A model generated the notes under the pieces. The model was not told the DNA's origin, did no database searches, and was given only the letters and a program-made list of their open reading frames with translations. Below, piece by piece: positions 44,882 through 52,746 of a stretch of 64,000 nucleotides of DNA. Each line of letters begins with the position of its first letter. Within the stretch, counting starts at the first letter, position 1. The stretch is taken from assembly GCF_001594005.1 (NCBI RefSeq), contig NZ_LTBA01000007.1, positions 32,419-96,418 of the forward strand. Direction: 5' to 3'. The stretch is from Clostridium tepidiprofundi DSM 19306 (GTDB taxonomy: Bacteria > Bacillota > Clostridia > Clostridiales > Clostridiaceae). Both the position numbers and the translations under genes were made by a program.

Positions 44882-46159
44882 TTATGAAACTAATTCCTCA
44901 TCATTATTTTTTTTATAGTATACTTCCTTGTCAAATTCTTTTTCTGATTTGGAAATAAGTATTGTACAAACAGCATCGCCAGTTATGTTTACTACAGTTC
45001 TGGTCATATCTAGCAATCTATCTATGCCCATTATTAAGGCTATACCTTCTATTGGAAGACCTACTGATTGAAGAACCATAGAAAGCGTTATTAAACCAAC
45101 ACTAGGTATACCTGCAGTGCCAATAGAAGCAAGTGTAGCTGTTAATATTACAGTTAAAAAAGACTGCAGTGTTAGATGAATTCCATAAACTTGAGCAATA
45201 AATATAACTGCAACTCCTTGCATTATTGCTGTACCATCCATATTTATTGTTGCTCCTAGGGGAAGTGTAAAAGAAGCAATATTTCTTGAAACACCACATC
45301 TCTTTTCTACAGTTTCTATTGTAACAGGTAATGTACCGCTACTTGTTGCTGTTGAAAAGGCCACACTCATTGCAGGTGCAAAATTTTTAAAGAATTGCAA
45401 TGGATTTAATTTGCCTATAGTACTTAGCATTCCCATATAAGTAAATGTTGCATGTATAAATAGTCCTAATAAAACAGCAAACATGTATTTTAAAAGAGGA
45501 ACCATAGCTGCAAATCCTACTGTTGCAAAAGTTTTTGCAATGAGAGAAAATACACCATAAGGTGCTATAACCATTATTAACATAACCATTTTCATCATTA
45601 TTTCATTTAAAGAATTAATAAAATTCACAACAGGCTTAGATTTTTCCCCTAAAAGAGCCATGCTTATACCAAGTAACAATGCAAATATTATAATTTGAAG
45701 CATATTGCCATTTGCAAGAGAAGAAATAGGATTTTCAGGAACCATATCTAAAATAACATCAACTAAGGGTTTTGATGAGCCGATTGTTGCTTTATGTTTG
45801 ATTATACTTGATAAGTCTAAACCAATACCTGGATTAATTACATTTCCAACTATTAATGCTAGTGTTATTGCAACACAAGTTGTTAATAGATAAAAGGATA
45901 ATGTTTTAATACCAACTCGTCCAAGTTGTTTAGGATCACCTATAGAAGTAGCTCCTGAAACGAGTGAAACAAATACTAGTGGAACAACTAGCATTTTAAT
46001 TGAATTAATGAATAATCCACCGCTTAGTCTAAGCAATCCATTAATAATAACTGTGTCTTTAATATAACTTGAAGGTAGCTTACTTAGGATAATACCAAAT
46101 ATAGCACCTAAAACAAGACCTAATAAAATTTTTGCTGTAAGTGTACTTTTTCTTTTCAA
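44882..46159 (-). CDS. Dicarboxylate/amino acid:cation symporter (DAACS)
   Basis: 425 residues, GltP/DctA family. Motifs: FSTATSSGTLPVTIETVE (hairpin 1), LGATINMDGTAIMQGVAVIF (helix 7) and GIPSVGLITLSMVLQSVGLP (hairpin 2). Transports glutamate, aspartate or C4-dicarboxylates with Na+ or H+. The TTG at 46159 has AGGAGGGA 7 bases upstream, whereas the ATG at 46195 has none. Single gene. Confidence 0.92.
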   Translation of the reverse strand: MKRKSTLTAKILLGLVLGAIFGIILSKLPSSYIKDTVIINGLLRLSGGLFINSIKMLVVPLVFVSLVSGATSIGDPKQLGRVGIKTLSFYLLTTCVAITLALIVGNVINPGIGLDLSSIIKHKATIGSSKPLVDVILDMVPENPISSLANGNMLQIIIFALLLGISMALLGEKSKPVVNFINSLNEIMMKMVMLIMVIAPYGVFSLIAKTFATVGFAAMVPLLKYMFAVLLGLFIHATFTYMGMLSTIGKLNPLQFFKNFAPAMSVAFSTATSSGTLPVTIETVEKRCGVSRNIASFTLPLGATINMDGTAIMQGVAVIFIAQVYGIHLTLQSFLTVILTATLASIGTAGIPSVGLITLSMVLQSVGLPIEGIALIMGIDRLLDMTRTVVNITGDAVCTILISKSEKEFDKEVYYKKNNDEELVS

Positions 46160-46399
46160 ATTTGTATCCCTCCTGTATGTATAATTTTGTCGCATAATAT
46201 CATGAAACTATTATAGCACAATTCATGCAAAATGCAAAAAATTCTTTAAAATGAATTATAAAATATCTAAACTGTCAAAATATCCTTGATAGTTGATAAT
46301 AATTTGTTATACATGAGAATTTTTCTATTAACTATATTTTGTGTGTGAAAGTGATTTTGCAGAGGGATGCAATTTGTGGAGTATTAAAATTGTATTATA

Positions 46400-46429
46400 G
46401 TGGATTTAACTATTTAGTTAAATCCACTA
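46400..46429 (-). terminator. Hairpin at the end of the permease operon
   Basis: Perfect 14-bp stem AGTGGATTTAACTA / TAGTTAAATCCACT with two-base loop. It includes the last codons of the permease gene. The downstream T run is poor, so termination is likely but not certain. Confidence 0.6.
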
Positions 46430-47126
46430 TTTCATGTATTTGTTTAGCTACTTTGCTACCGCCAATCTTACATTTGTCATGTTTTTCACCATTTTTAACT
46501 ATGCTTTCAGCATATTCTCTGCAATTTTTATAACCGCATGCACTGCAATTGAAATGAGGAAGTATGCTATCTATTTCGATAATTGTTTTATTGGATATAT
46601 CTAAATTTTCTTTGCTGTTCATAATATCTTTTCTTTTTACGATTTTTGATGTAATATAAGCTATGACAAATATTGAAGGTATAGTAAGTAATGTTCTAGT
46701 TACCATAAAGCTAGCTCCTAGAAATTTTGATTCAACAATTAGCATAGGTACTTTTATTACTGCCCATGTACTTATTAATAAGACTATATTTAAAATACTT
46801 GCACCTTTATTGAATAAGGAAAAGGCTATAGGAAAAGCTGCATATATTGGTCCTGCGGAAATAGAACCTAATAGTACTGATAATATATTGCCTTTTAATC
46901 CAGAATCTTTTCCAAAGTATTTTGTTATAGTTTCTCTTGGAACCCATGTGGTAATGAGGCCCGAAATAACGAATACAGCAGGTAAAATTTGAACCATATC
47001 TTTTAAATAACCGACTGTTGTACTAATAGAATTCATGAAAATGTTTTTGCTATATAAAAATGTTGCGATATACAATACTATAGTGATAACTTGTATTTTA
47101 TGCTTTTTTAAAATTTGTACATTCAT
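46410..47126 (-). CDS. Permease half with C-terminal Fe-S motif
   Basis: 238 residues: five or six membrane helices (VLLGSISAGPIYAAFPIAFS) as in the ArsP/DUF318 permease family, then a cytosolic tail with NCSACGYKNC and a fourth Cys 17 residues later (C-x2-C-x4-C-x16-C), like the 4Fe-4S domains of redox proteins. It overlaps the other half gene by 4 bases (ATGA). The two halves are the usual split permease. Cargo is unknown; related ArsP proteins export organoarsenicals. The Fe-S tail suggests redox control. Confidence 0.75.
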   Translation of the reverse strand: MNVQILKKHKIQVITIVLYIATFLYSKNIFMNSISTTVGYLKDMVQILPAVFVISGLITTWVPRETITKYFGKDSGLKGNILSVLLGSISAGPIYAAFPIAFSLFNKGASILNIVLLISTWAVIKVPMLIVESKFLGASFMVTRTLLTIPSIFVIAYITSKIVKRKDIMNSKENLDISNKTIIEIDSILPHFNCSACGYKNCREYAESIVKNGEKHDKCKIGGSKVAKQIHEIVDLTK

Positions 47127-47614
47127 TTCAATACTACCCCCATTCCTAAGGCTATTATGATAGCTAAAGCTATACTGAGAGCATTTCTTGCGAAAGCGAA
47201 TTTTTTGCCGAAATATTTAATTTCTATAGGTAGAGTTGCAAATCCTACCATTGTTAGAGTGCTAATAAAAGCTGCTGTTGCTACTAGATTGGCACCACTT
47301 TTTAATAAAGAACCTGCTAATGGAAATGCAACAAATGCAGGTATAATCGTTATTGTGCCTATTCCTGCACCAAATAGAATGCTTAGTAGCTGATTCGGGT
47401 TTCCGAGTAGATTTTTGATTATAGAGCTAGGAACCCATGATAAAAAGAGAGCTACTAGTGCCATAAGTGCAAAAACTTCTACAAAAGTGCTTTGAAATAG
47501 TTTTTTAGCAAGATTTAGACTTTCAACAGTTTTTTGTTTATCCTTTACAATAGACCATATAAAGAATATGGCGGTTACTATAAGTAATATTATTGTACTC
47601 AAAATTTTGTTCAC
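47123..47614 (-). CDS. Permease half (ArsP/DUF318 type)
   Basis: 163 residues, five helices, with LFGAGIGTITIIPAFVAFPL matching the partner's SAGPIYAAFPIAFS: both halves carry the same P-x-A-FP motif, and so are internal duplicates of one permease. First gene of the operon; SD AAGGAGTG before the ATG. Divergent from a Crp/Fnr regulator with a dyad operator between them. Confidence 0.78.
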   Translation of the reverse strand: MNKILSTIILLIVTAIFFIWSIVKDKQKTVESLNLAKKLFQSTFVEVFALMALVALFLSWVPSSIIKNLLGNPNQLLSILFGAGIGTITIIPAFVAFPLAGSLLKSGANLVATAAFISTLTMVGFATLPIEIKYFGKKFAFARNALSIALAIIIALGMGVVLK

Positions 47615-47663
47615 TCCTTTATGTTTTGATGTTATTATAGTATAATTTTATTTGATATTTTAC

Positions 47664-47679
47664 AGTTACCTTGGTAACT
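47664..47679. promoter_or_regulatory. Crp/Fnr operator between permease operon and regulator
   Basis: AGTTACC-TT-GGTAACT, a perfect 7-bp dyad. Its centre is about 40-45 bases upstream of the permease start point predicted from the minus-strand -10 elements at 47634-47644, a class II activator position. For the regulator gene, with -10 TATAAT at 47641, it would lie just inside the transcript, fitting self-repression. Confidence 0.7.
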
Positions 47680-47705
47680 AATTTTAAATGTTAGGGGAAT
47701 TTTTT

Positions 47706-48386
47706 ATGATTATTAAAAAATATATAGAACTTTTACGATTAGGGGATTTATTTAAAGATTTTTCGCATGAAGAATTAGCAGAACTATTTAATGAGAGAAA
47801 TCATAGAGTTCAAAAGTATAATAAAAAGAGCATAATCTATTTTGAAAATGAAAAATGTATATTTTTTGATATAATTTTAGAAGGAAGTGTAGTGGTTCAG
47901 AAAATTGACGAAGATGGTAATGTGTTAACAATTGAAGAGTTTTATTCTGGTGATAGTATAGGGGGAAATATTCTTTTTTCAAATTCAAGTACTTATCCTA
48001 TGAGTATATTGGCAAAATCAAATGTAACTATTTTGCATATAAAAAAGGAATTTGTTTTAGAATTATGCCAAATCAACAAAGAATTTTTAAATGAATTTTT
48101 AAAATGTATATCGGATAAAGCACTAATATTAACTCAAAAAATTAAAACTATATCTAAAAAATCTATTAGAGAGTCAATAATAGATTTTTTGAATATAGAG
48201 TATTATTATCAAAAAAACAGGAGAATAGAATTGGAGATTTCAAAGAAAGAATTAGCTGAAAGATTAGGAGTTCAGAGGACATCGTTGTCTAGGGAGTTAA
48301 ACAAAATGAAAAAAGATGGTCTTATATTATATGATAAAAATTCAATAACGATAGTAGATCCGAAAATAATCAAGAAAAATTATTAA
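47706..48386 (+). CDS. Crp/Fnr family transcription regulator
   Basis: 226 residues: cyclic-nucleotide-binding-like domain (YFENEKCIFFDIILEGSVVV, YSGDSIGGNILFS) and C-terminal HTH (SKKELAERLGVQRTSLSREL). No Cys cluster like that of Fnr at the N-terminus, so the signal is something else. ATG at 47706 follows TTAGGGGAA. Divergent from the permease pair, probably controlling it. Confidence 0.88.
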   Translation: MIIKKYIELLRLGDLFKDFSHEELAELFNERNHRVQKYNKKSIIYFENEKCIFFDIILEGSVVVQKIDEDGNVLTIEEFYSGDSIGGNILFSNSSTYPMSILAKSNVTILHIKKEFVLELCQINKEFLNEFLKCISDKALILTQKIKTISKKSIRESIIDFLNIEYYYQKNRRIELEISKKELAERLGVQRTSLSRELNKMKKDGLILYDKNSITIVDPKIIKKNY

Positions 48387-48394
48387 AATTTATT

Positions 48395-48423
48395 TTGACA
48401 TTAATAAAAAAGTATGATATACT
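48395..48423 (+). promoter_or_regulatory. Promoter of the cold-shock gene
   Basis: TTGACA, 17-base spacer, TATACT: near-perfect sigma-A promoter 49 bases before the start codon. Confidence 0.8.
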
Positions 48424-48471
48424 CGTTGAGTAGTAAAAAATAAGTAAAGATAATTTTGGAGGTTTTTTTTA

Positions 48472-48672
48472 ATGAAAACAGGAATAGTAAAATGGTTTAA
48501 CAGTGAAAAAGGTTTTGGATTCATCTCAGTTGAAGGAGAAGATGATGTGTTTGTACATTTTTCTGCTATCCAAGGAGAAGGATTTAAAACTTTAGAAGAA
48601 GGCCAAAAAGTTCAATTTGATGTTGAAAGAGGCGCTAGAGGTCCTCAAGCTAGTAACGTAGTTAGAATATAA
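48472..48672 (+). CDS. csp: Cold-shock protein
   Basis: 66 residues, usual length. RNA-binding motifs KGFGFISV (RNP1) and VFVHFSAI (RNP2) present. Single OB-fold that binds and melts RNA/ssDNA. SD GGAGG. Near-consensus promoter suggests high expression. Downstream to 48980 there is no gene, only a weak AACAAAC / GTTTGTT hairpin near 48702-48726 and the repeat hairpin at 48846. Confidence 0.96.
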   Translation: MKTGIVKWFNSEKGFGFISVEGEDDVFVHFSAIQGEGFKTLEEGQKVQFDVERGARGPQASNVVRI

Positions 48673-48845
48673 TAGTATTTTAATATCTATAGATTATTTA
48701 ACAAACAGTGTTTTAGTTTGTTTGTTATTTAACTATTCTTATCAAAATGATTGTTTTTATATTTGGTTACAAGGACTAATTAAAATTAAAAATTGTTGAA
48801 ATTTTTGTAGCAGGGGTGTTGTTCTCTTGCTATTTTTTATTGATT

Positions 48846-48881
48846 CTCCAATCTCACACTTGTGGAAGTGAGAGATTGGAG
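48846..48881. repeat. CTCCAATC hairpin (solo copy of repeat stem)
   Basis: Stem CTCCAATCTCACACTT / AAGTGAGAGATTGGAG, one mismatch. Uses the same words as the CTAG-rich repeats (GAGATTGGAG). A nearby TTTAGTAAAACGAG also recurs, inverted, around 22.6 kb. Confidence 0.6.
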
Positions 48882-48980
48882 TGCTTTGTTTTAGGTAGAG
48901 TATTCGCTTGAAGTACGATATTTCGCTTTAGTAAAACGAGCTTGCCTAATAATAATATTATTATTAGTTTAAATTGCTTG

Positions 48981-49169
48981 CTAGAACTTTTTTTTAATAT
49001 CAGTATTTAATGACTTTTTTTCTTTAGAAATATTTTTATGAAAATTTACAATATGCTTGTCCAATTCTTGACTGGTTTTAAGAATTTCCCCAGAACATAA
49101 TCTTTTGCTATCATCTTCAACTAAGCAATTCAGTTTATTTTTTAATTCTTCTATAATCATGTAATTCAT
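48981..49169 (-). CDS. Spo0E-like aspartyl-phosphate phosphatase
   Basis: 62 residues. The Spo0E motif TSQELDKHIVNFHK follows a first helix IIEELKNKLNCLVED. ATG at 49169 with AGGTGG SD. Dephosphorylation of Spo0A~P is expected. Next to the truncated cas6, transcribed away from it. Second of three such genes in the window. Confidence 0.72.
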   Translation of the reverse strand: MNYMIIEELKNKLNCLVEDDSKRLCSGEILKTSQELDKHIVNFHKNISKEKKSLNTDIKKKF

Positions 49170-49401
49170 GGTTAACCACCTATCTTGTTATAATTCGTAA
49201 TTCGCCAACATTTTACATTATAGTATTTATATATTCAAAATGCAATAATAATAAACAAATTTGTAAATAAAATTTTTATCGATAAATACATATAAATGTG
49301 ATATAATACATATGATGTAAATTTATATATAAAATCTAAATTTATCTAATTATGTAATATAAATGTTGATGTAAAAAATAGATGATATGGAGATAAAAAA
49401 T

Positions 49402-50035
49402 ATGAGAGCAGAATTAAAGTTTAAATTACACAAACCTTTGATTATTCCACTTCAATACAATCATATCGTTCAAGCAATGATACTTAAGTGGATTAATGAC
49501 GAAAGCTACCGAAATTTTATTCATGATACTGGATATGAATATAACAAAAGAGTGTTGAAAATGTATACATTTTCAAGATTACAGGGTAAATACAGAATTG
49601 ATAAAGAAAACAGTACTATAACTTTTGAAGATGAAATGAAACTTCTTATATCTACAGTTGATAGAAAGTTTTTGATGTATATTGTCGATGGAGTAATAAG
49701 AAATAAAGAAATAAATATTATAGGTAATAAAATTGAACTTGGAGAAGTATCATGTTATAAAAAAAATATAAAATCAGGAGATAGTATATTTACTAAATCG
49801 CCTATTACTGTATATAGCACTTTTGAAAACGAATTAGGTAAAAAGACATACTATTACAGCCCTTATGAAAGTGATTTTTCAGAACTGCTAAGAAAAAATT
49901 TGATAAAAAAATATAATGCACTATTTAATAAAAATCCGGAAAATGATGAATTTAGTATTATACCATCACAAAGAAAGAAGCCCAAAAAGAGTGTAATGAC
50001 TTACAAAGGAACTATAATCAAAGAATATTCCTCTG
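49402..50035 (+). pseudogene. cas6: CRISPR endoribonuclease Cas6, C-terminus lost
   Basis: About 211 residues of a Cas6 of the type I-B kind: start AELKFKLHKPLIIPLQYNHI, QAMILKWI, later VYSTF, and TYKGTIIKEY. The catalytic-fold end of Cas6, the Gly-rich loop with GFG, is missing; at about 50030 the frame enters a long hairpin and then runs antisense to a recombinase gene, so the reading frame continuing to 50166 is not Cas6. No other cas gene and no CRISPR array lie in the window. ATG 49402 with GGAG is the better start; promoter -10 TATAAT at 49302. Probably inactive. Confidence 0.8.
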
Positions 50036-50075
50036 AGGTGCAACCATATTTTGGTTGTACCTCAGAGGAAATATT
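50024..50075. other. Long hairpin at the cas6 break
   Basis: Stem CCTCTGAGGTGCAACCA / TGGTTGTACCTCAGAGG (17 bp, one G-U) extended by AATATT, loop TATTT. It covers the recombinase stop codon. Neither side has a U run, so a plain terminator is doubtful. It marks the point where cas6 similarity stops. Confidence 0.75.
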
Positions 50076-50673
50076 AAACCATTTCACTTTTTTCTTCAAG
50101 TTTTGCATACATCTTTTCTTGCTGCTTTGTTGTAAATTGGAAATAAATTTCTGTATTTGTGACTGATTTGTGTCCAAGCCACCATTGTAATTCTTTTATG
50201 TCCATGCCAGATTCGGCTAGATGAACTGCAGTGGTATGTTTGATTGCGTGAAAATGATGTTTGCTTTTGTCTGGTATGTTTGCAAGTTTGCAATATTTTT
50301 TCATGAGATAATCTAGAGTTTGTCTAGATATAGGATTATTCTTTTGGCTTATAAAAAGTGATATGGAGGTATCTATTATATTATTTTCAATTATGTATGA
50401 GTCAATAGCGGCTTTTGTCTTAACATCAAGTCTGATTGTATTATTATTGCTTCCTTTTAATCTTTTGCAATAAATTTCTCCTTTATCTTGATTATAATCA
50501 GCTAATTTTATTAATGCAATTTCAGAAGCTCTTAAACCACATCTATATGCAACTCTAAAAATCGCAAGATCTCTTTTGTAATGACTACTTATATTATTTT
50601 TAATAGCATTGAAAAGATTTAAAGTTTCTTGTTGAGTTAAGTATTTAATTTTACTAGAACTATTGTTGTACAT
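50074..50673 (-). CDS. Short tyrosine recombinase
   Basis: 199 residues, catalytic domain only, with a short N-terminal helix set. Catalytic residues: Arg 48 (CGLRASEIAL), Lys 73 region (KRLKGSNN), His 142 in HFHAIKHTTA with Lys where the second Arg is usual, His 168 (LGHKS), Tyr 177 (TEIYFQF). So one active-site Arg is replaced by Lys. Tyrosine recombinases cut and rejoin DNA at paired sites. Its start is just left of two inverted sites (50691-50910). SD AGAGGAG before ATG. Confidence 0.85.
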   Translation of the reverse strand: MYNNSSSKIKYLTQQETLNLFNAIKNNISSHYKRDLAIFRVAYRCGLRASEIALIKLADYNQDKGEIYCKRLKGSNNNTIRLDVKTKAAIDSYIIENNIIDTSISLFISQKNNPISRQTLDYLMKKYCKLANIPDKSKHHFHAIKHTTAVHLAESGMDIKELQWWLGHKSVTNTEIYFQFTTKQQEKMYAKLEEKSEMV

Positions 50674-50690
50674 AGCTACACTCCTCTAAA

Positions 50691-50720
50691 AATTGTACAA
50701 AACAAATATTTTGTATCAAT
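50691..50720. repeat. Left inverted site (recombinase-core-like)
   Basis: TTGTACAAAA-CAAATA-TTTTGTATCAA: two arms (TTGTACAAAA and, inverted, TTGATACAAAA) around a 6-base spacer, the form of a tyrosine recombinase core. Eighteen bases (50698-50715) are repeated inverted at 50884-50901. Confidence 0.7.
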
Positions 50721-50848
50721 TTTAAATATTTTTTTGACCAATTTATTACTCATAATTCATATTATATTTTTTTTCTCATAAATTTCTGTTATATTTATTT
50801 AATTTTTTACACAATTTTACCATATATTGCAAAAATAAATTTAAATAT

Positions 50849-50877
50849 TTGGACATTTATCTATATTGTGTTATAAT
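50849..50877 (+). promoter_or_regulatory. Promoter inside the putative invertible segment
   Basis: TTGGAC, 17-base spacer, TATAAT with an extended TG one base upstream. It points to the GGDEF/EAL gene and lies between the two inverted sites. Confidence 0.75.
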
Positions 50878-50879
50878 CA

Positions 50880-50910
50880 ATTGTACAAAATATTTGTTTT
50901 GTTTTAATAA
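50880..50910. repeat. Right inverted site (recombinase-core-like)
   Basis: TTGTACAAAA-TATTTG-TTTTGTTTTAAT; the spacer is the reverse complement of the left site spacer. Inverted relation predicts inversion, not excision. Confidence 0.7.
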
Positions 50911-50985
50911 TACAATTAACTAAAAAATATGTCAAAATATTAGATGTTTTAGTGTAAAGAACTGTGTATATGGGGGTTAGGCAAC

Positions 50986-52269
50986 ATGGAGGAAAAATTA
51001 GAAAATGTTTATAATTTTAATAACTCAGTAGGTGATTTTGAAAAAATTATTGGTAAATTAGTTAAAGAAGAAAAAGGTTATATTTGTTTGATTGATATAG
51101 TTAATTTTAGATTTTATAACTATACTTATGGGTATGAGTATGGTGATATTATTTTAAATAAATTTATTGAAAAAGTAAGTAAGCGTGTTTCAAACAAAGG
51201 AAATGTTTATAGGTTTAGTGGGGATAGGTTACTTGTTCTAATTTATTTTAAAGATAAAGTAACCATTAAAGGAATAATTAATAGCTTGCTTGATTCGCCA
51301 GTTCAATTAGATTTAGAAGATAGAAAATTGGTAGTAGATTTTAAAGCAGGTATTTCGGTATATCCTAATGATAGTACAGAGTTAAGCACAATATTAAAGT
51401 ATGCTGAAATTGCACTTAACTTTGCAAAAAGAGTTACTAAAAATAGATATGAATATTTTAAAAATTATATGTATGAAGATATGGTTAGAAATGATAAAAT
51501 TTTATCAAATTTAGATGTTGCATTAAAAAATAATGAATTCACGTTATTTTATCAACCACAAATCGATTTAACAACAATGAAGGTATGTGGTATTGAGGCG
51601 TTATTAAGATGGAATCATCAAGAATTGGGAATGTTATCGCCAATATATTTCATTGAAATTATAGAACAAAACGGAATGATAAATGAAATTGGCAAATTTA
51701 TTATACACAAAGCATTTAATGAAATAAAAAAATTACATGCTAGTGGATATAGTTACCTAAATATATCAATTAACATATCTGAAAAGCAACTTGAAGATAG
51801 TTCCTTTTTAGATTTTGTTAGTCAAGAATTGAAAGAAAGCGGTATAGATTCAAAACATATTCATTTTGAAATAACTGAAAGAGTTGTTTTAAGTCCTAAT
51901 AAAAAAATATTGAATAGTCTTACGAGTTTAAAAGCTATGGGAGTAAAAATATTTATTGATGATTTTGGTACAAAGTATTCATCTCTTAGTTATTTATACA
52001 ACCTTCCTATTGATGGAATAAAAATTGATAAGTCATTTATAGATAAAATACAAAGTTGTGAAAAAGATTTAATTATAACGAAAAATATTATAAATCTTGC
52101 ACAAGAATTGAATTTGGATGTTGTGGCAGAAGGGGTTGAAAAAGAGGAGCAGCTAGATTACTTGCTTGATATCAATTGTAGTAAAGTGCAAGGATTTATT
52201 TTTGAAAAGCCACTAAGTGAAGAGGAATTTGCTAGCTTTTTAAATAGATTTAATGCATTTGAAAATTAG
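50986..52269 (+). CDS. c-di-GMP phosphodiesterase with degenerate GGDEF (GGDEF-EAL)
   Basis: 427 residues. GGDEF-like domain (about 15-165) whose motif is SGDRL (78-82) instead of GGDEF, so cyclase activity is unlikely. EAL domain (about 175-420) has the catalytic EALLRW (Glu 204), EITERV, DDFGTKYSS, IKIDKSFI, and VAEGVEKEEQL: complete. Predicted to hydrolyse c-di-GMP to pGpG and so favour motility over biofilm. No membrane segment or sensor. ATG has GGGGG SD. Its promoter lies in the putative invertible segment; a Spo0E-like gene follows. Confidence 0.9.
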   Translation: MEEKLENVYNFNNSVGDFEKIIGKLVKEEKGYICLIDIVNFRFYNYTYGYEYGDIILNKFIEKVSKRVSNKGNVYRFSGDRLLVLIYFKDKVTIKGIINSLLDSPVQLDLEDRKLVVDFKAGISVYPNDSTELSTILKYAEIALNFAKRVTKNRYEYFKNYMYEDMVRNDKILSNLDVALKNNEFTLFYQPQIDLTTMKVCGIEALLRWNHQELGMLSPIYFIEIIEQNGMINEIGKFIIHKAFNEIKKLHASGYSYLNISINISEKQLEDSSFLDFVSQELKESGIDSKHIHFEITERVVLSPNKKILNSLTSLKAMGVKIFIDDFGTKYSSLSYLYNLPIDGIKIDKSFIDKIQSCEKDLIITKNIINLAQELNLDVVAEGVEKEEQLDYLLDINCSKVQGFIFEKPLSEEEFASFLNRFNAFEN

Positions 52270-52294
52270 TATTTTGGTAGTGAGGATGGTAGTA

Positions 52295-52477
52295 ATGAAA
52301 GAGAATAATAAGAATTTATACAATAATATTGAAGAACTTAGAAAAACATTAAATAATGCAAGCATTGATGTGTTAAACGACAATATATTCAAACATGAAG
52401 AAATTGTTTCTTTGAGTGAAAAATTAGATGAATTGATTGTGGAATATATATTATCTAATGAAAATGAAGAGAATTAG
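52295..52477 (+). CDS. Spo0E-like aspartyl-phosphate phosphatase
   Basis: 60 residues. Motif LSEKLDELIVEYIL is a good Spo0E signature, after a helix (NIEELRKTLNNASID). The start at 52295 follows GTGAGGATGG. It lies 25 bases behind the EAL gene and is probably on the same transcript, so it would follow the same promoter switch. Its stop codon TAG lies inside the first bases of the MITE-like copy c. Confidence 0.75.
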   Translation: MKENNKNLYNNIEELRKTLNNASIDVLNDNIFKHEEIVSLSEKLDELIVEYILSNENEEN

Positions 52478-52643
52478 GCATTTGAAAGGAAATAACAAGT
52501 TTTAGATATAAAGTACATAAATTTAAAAAATATTAAATAGCAAAATTTCAAAATCTGCATTCATCGATTTTTAATTATTTAAAAATGTTAGGAATCGATG
52601 AATGTGTTTTTTGGAGAGAATCAAGTACTTTGAAAATACCTAA
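52474..52643. repeat. MITE-like GGCATTT repeat, divergent copy c
   Basis: Left end TTAGGCATTTGAAAGGAAAT, then AACAAG; right end TTTGAAAATACCTAA. The interior differs from copy b and holds a hairpin CATTCATCGATT / AATCGATGAATG. Confidence 0.65.
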
Positions 52644-52746
52644 AATGTTCTTTCAAATGAATATAGTATAAAATAAGTTTAATATGATATAATTTAGGCA
52701 TATAGTTAAATAATTTTAGTATGGATTAGGAGTGAGAAATGTTATA

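Noticed and set aside
46339..46533. Plus-strand frame across the permease end
   Set aside because: Antisense to the Fe-S tail of the permease; no support.
50024..50075. Hairpin as a standard terminator
   Set aside because: Stem is long, but neither strand has a U run after it.
50036..50166. Continuation of the cas6 frame to 50166
   Set aside because: The residues come from the hairpin and then from the antisense of the recombinase; they do not resemble a Cas6 end.
49170..50985. CRISPR array near cas6
   Set aside because: No direct repeats with spacers were found on either strand.
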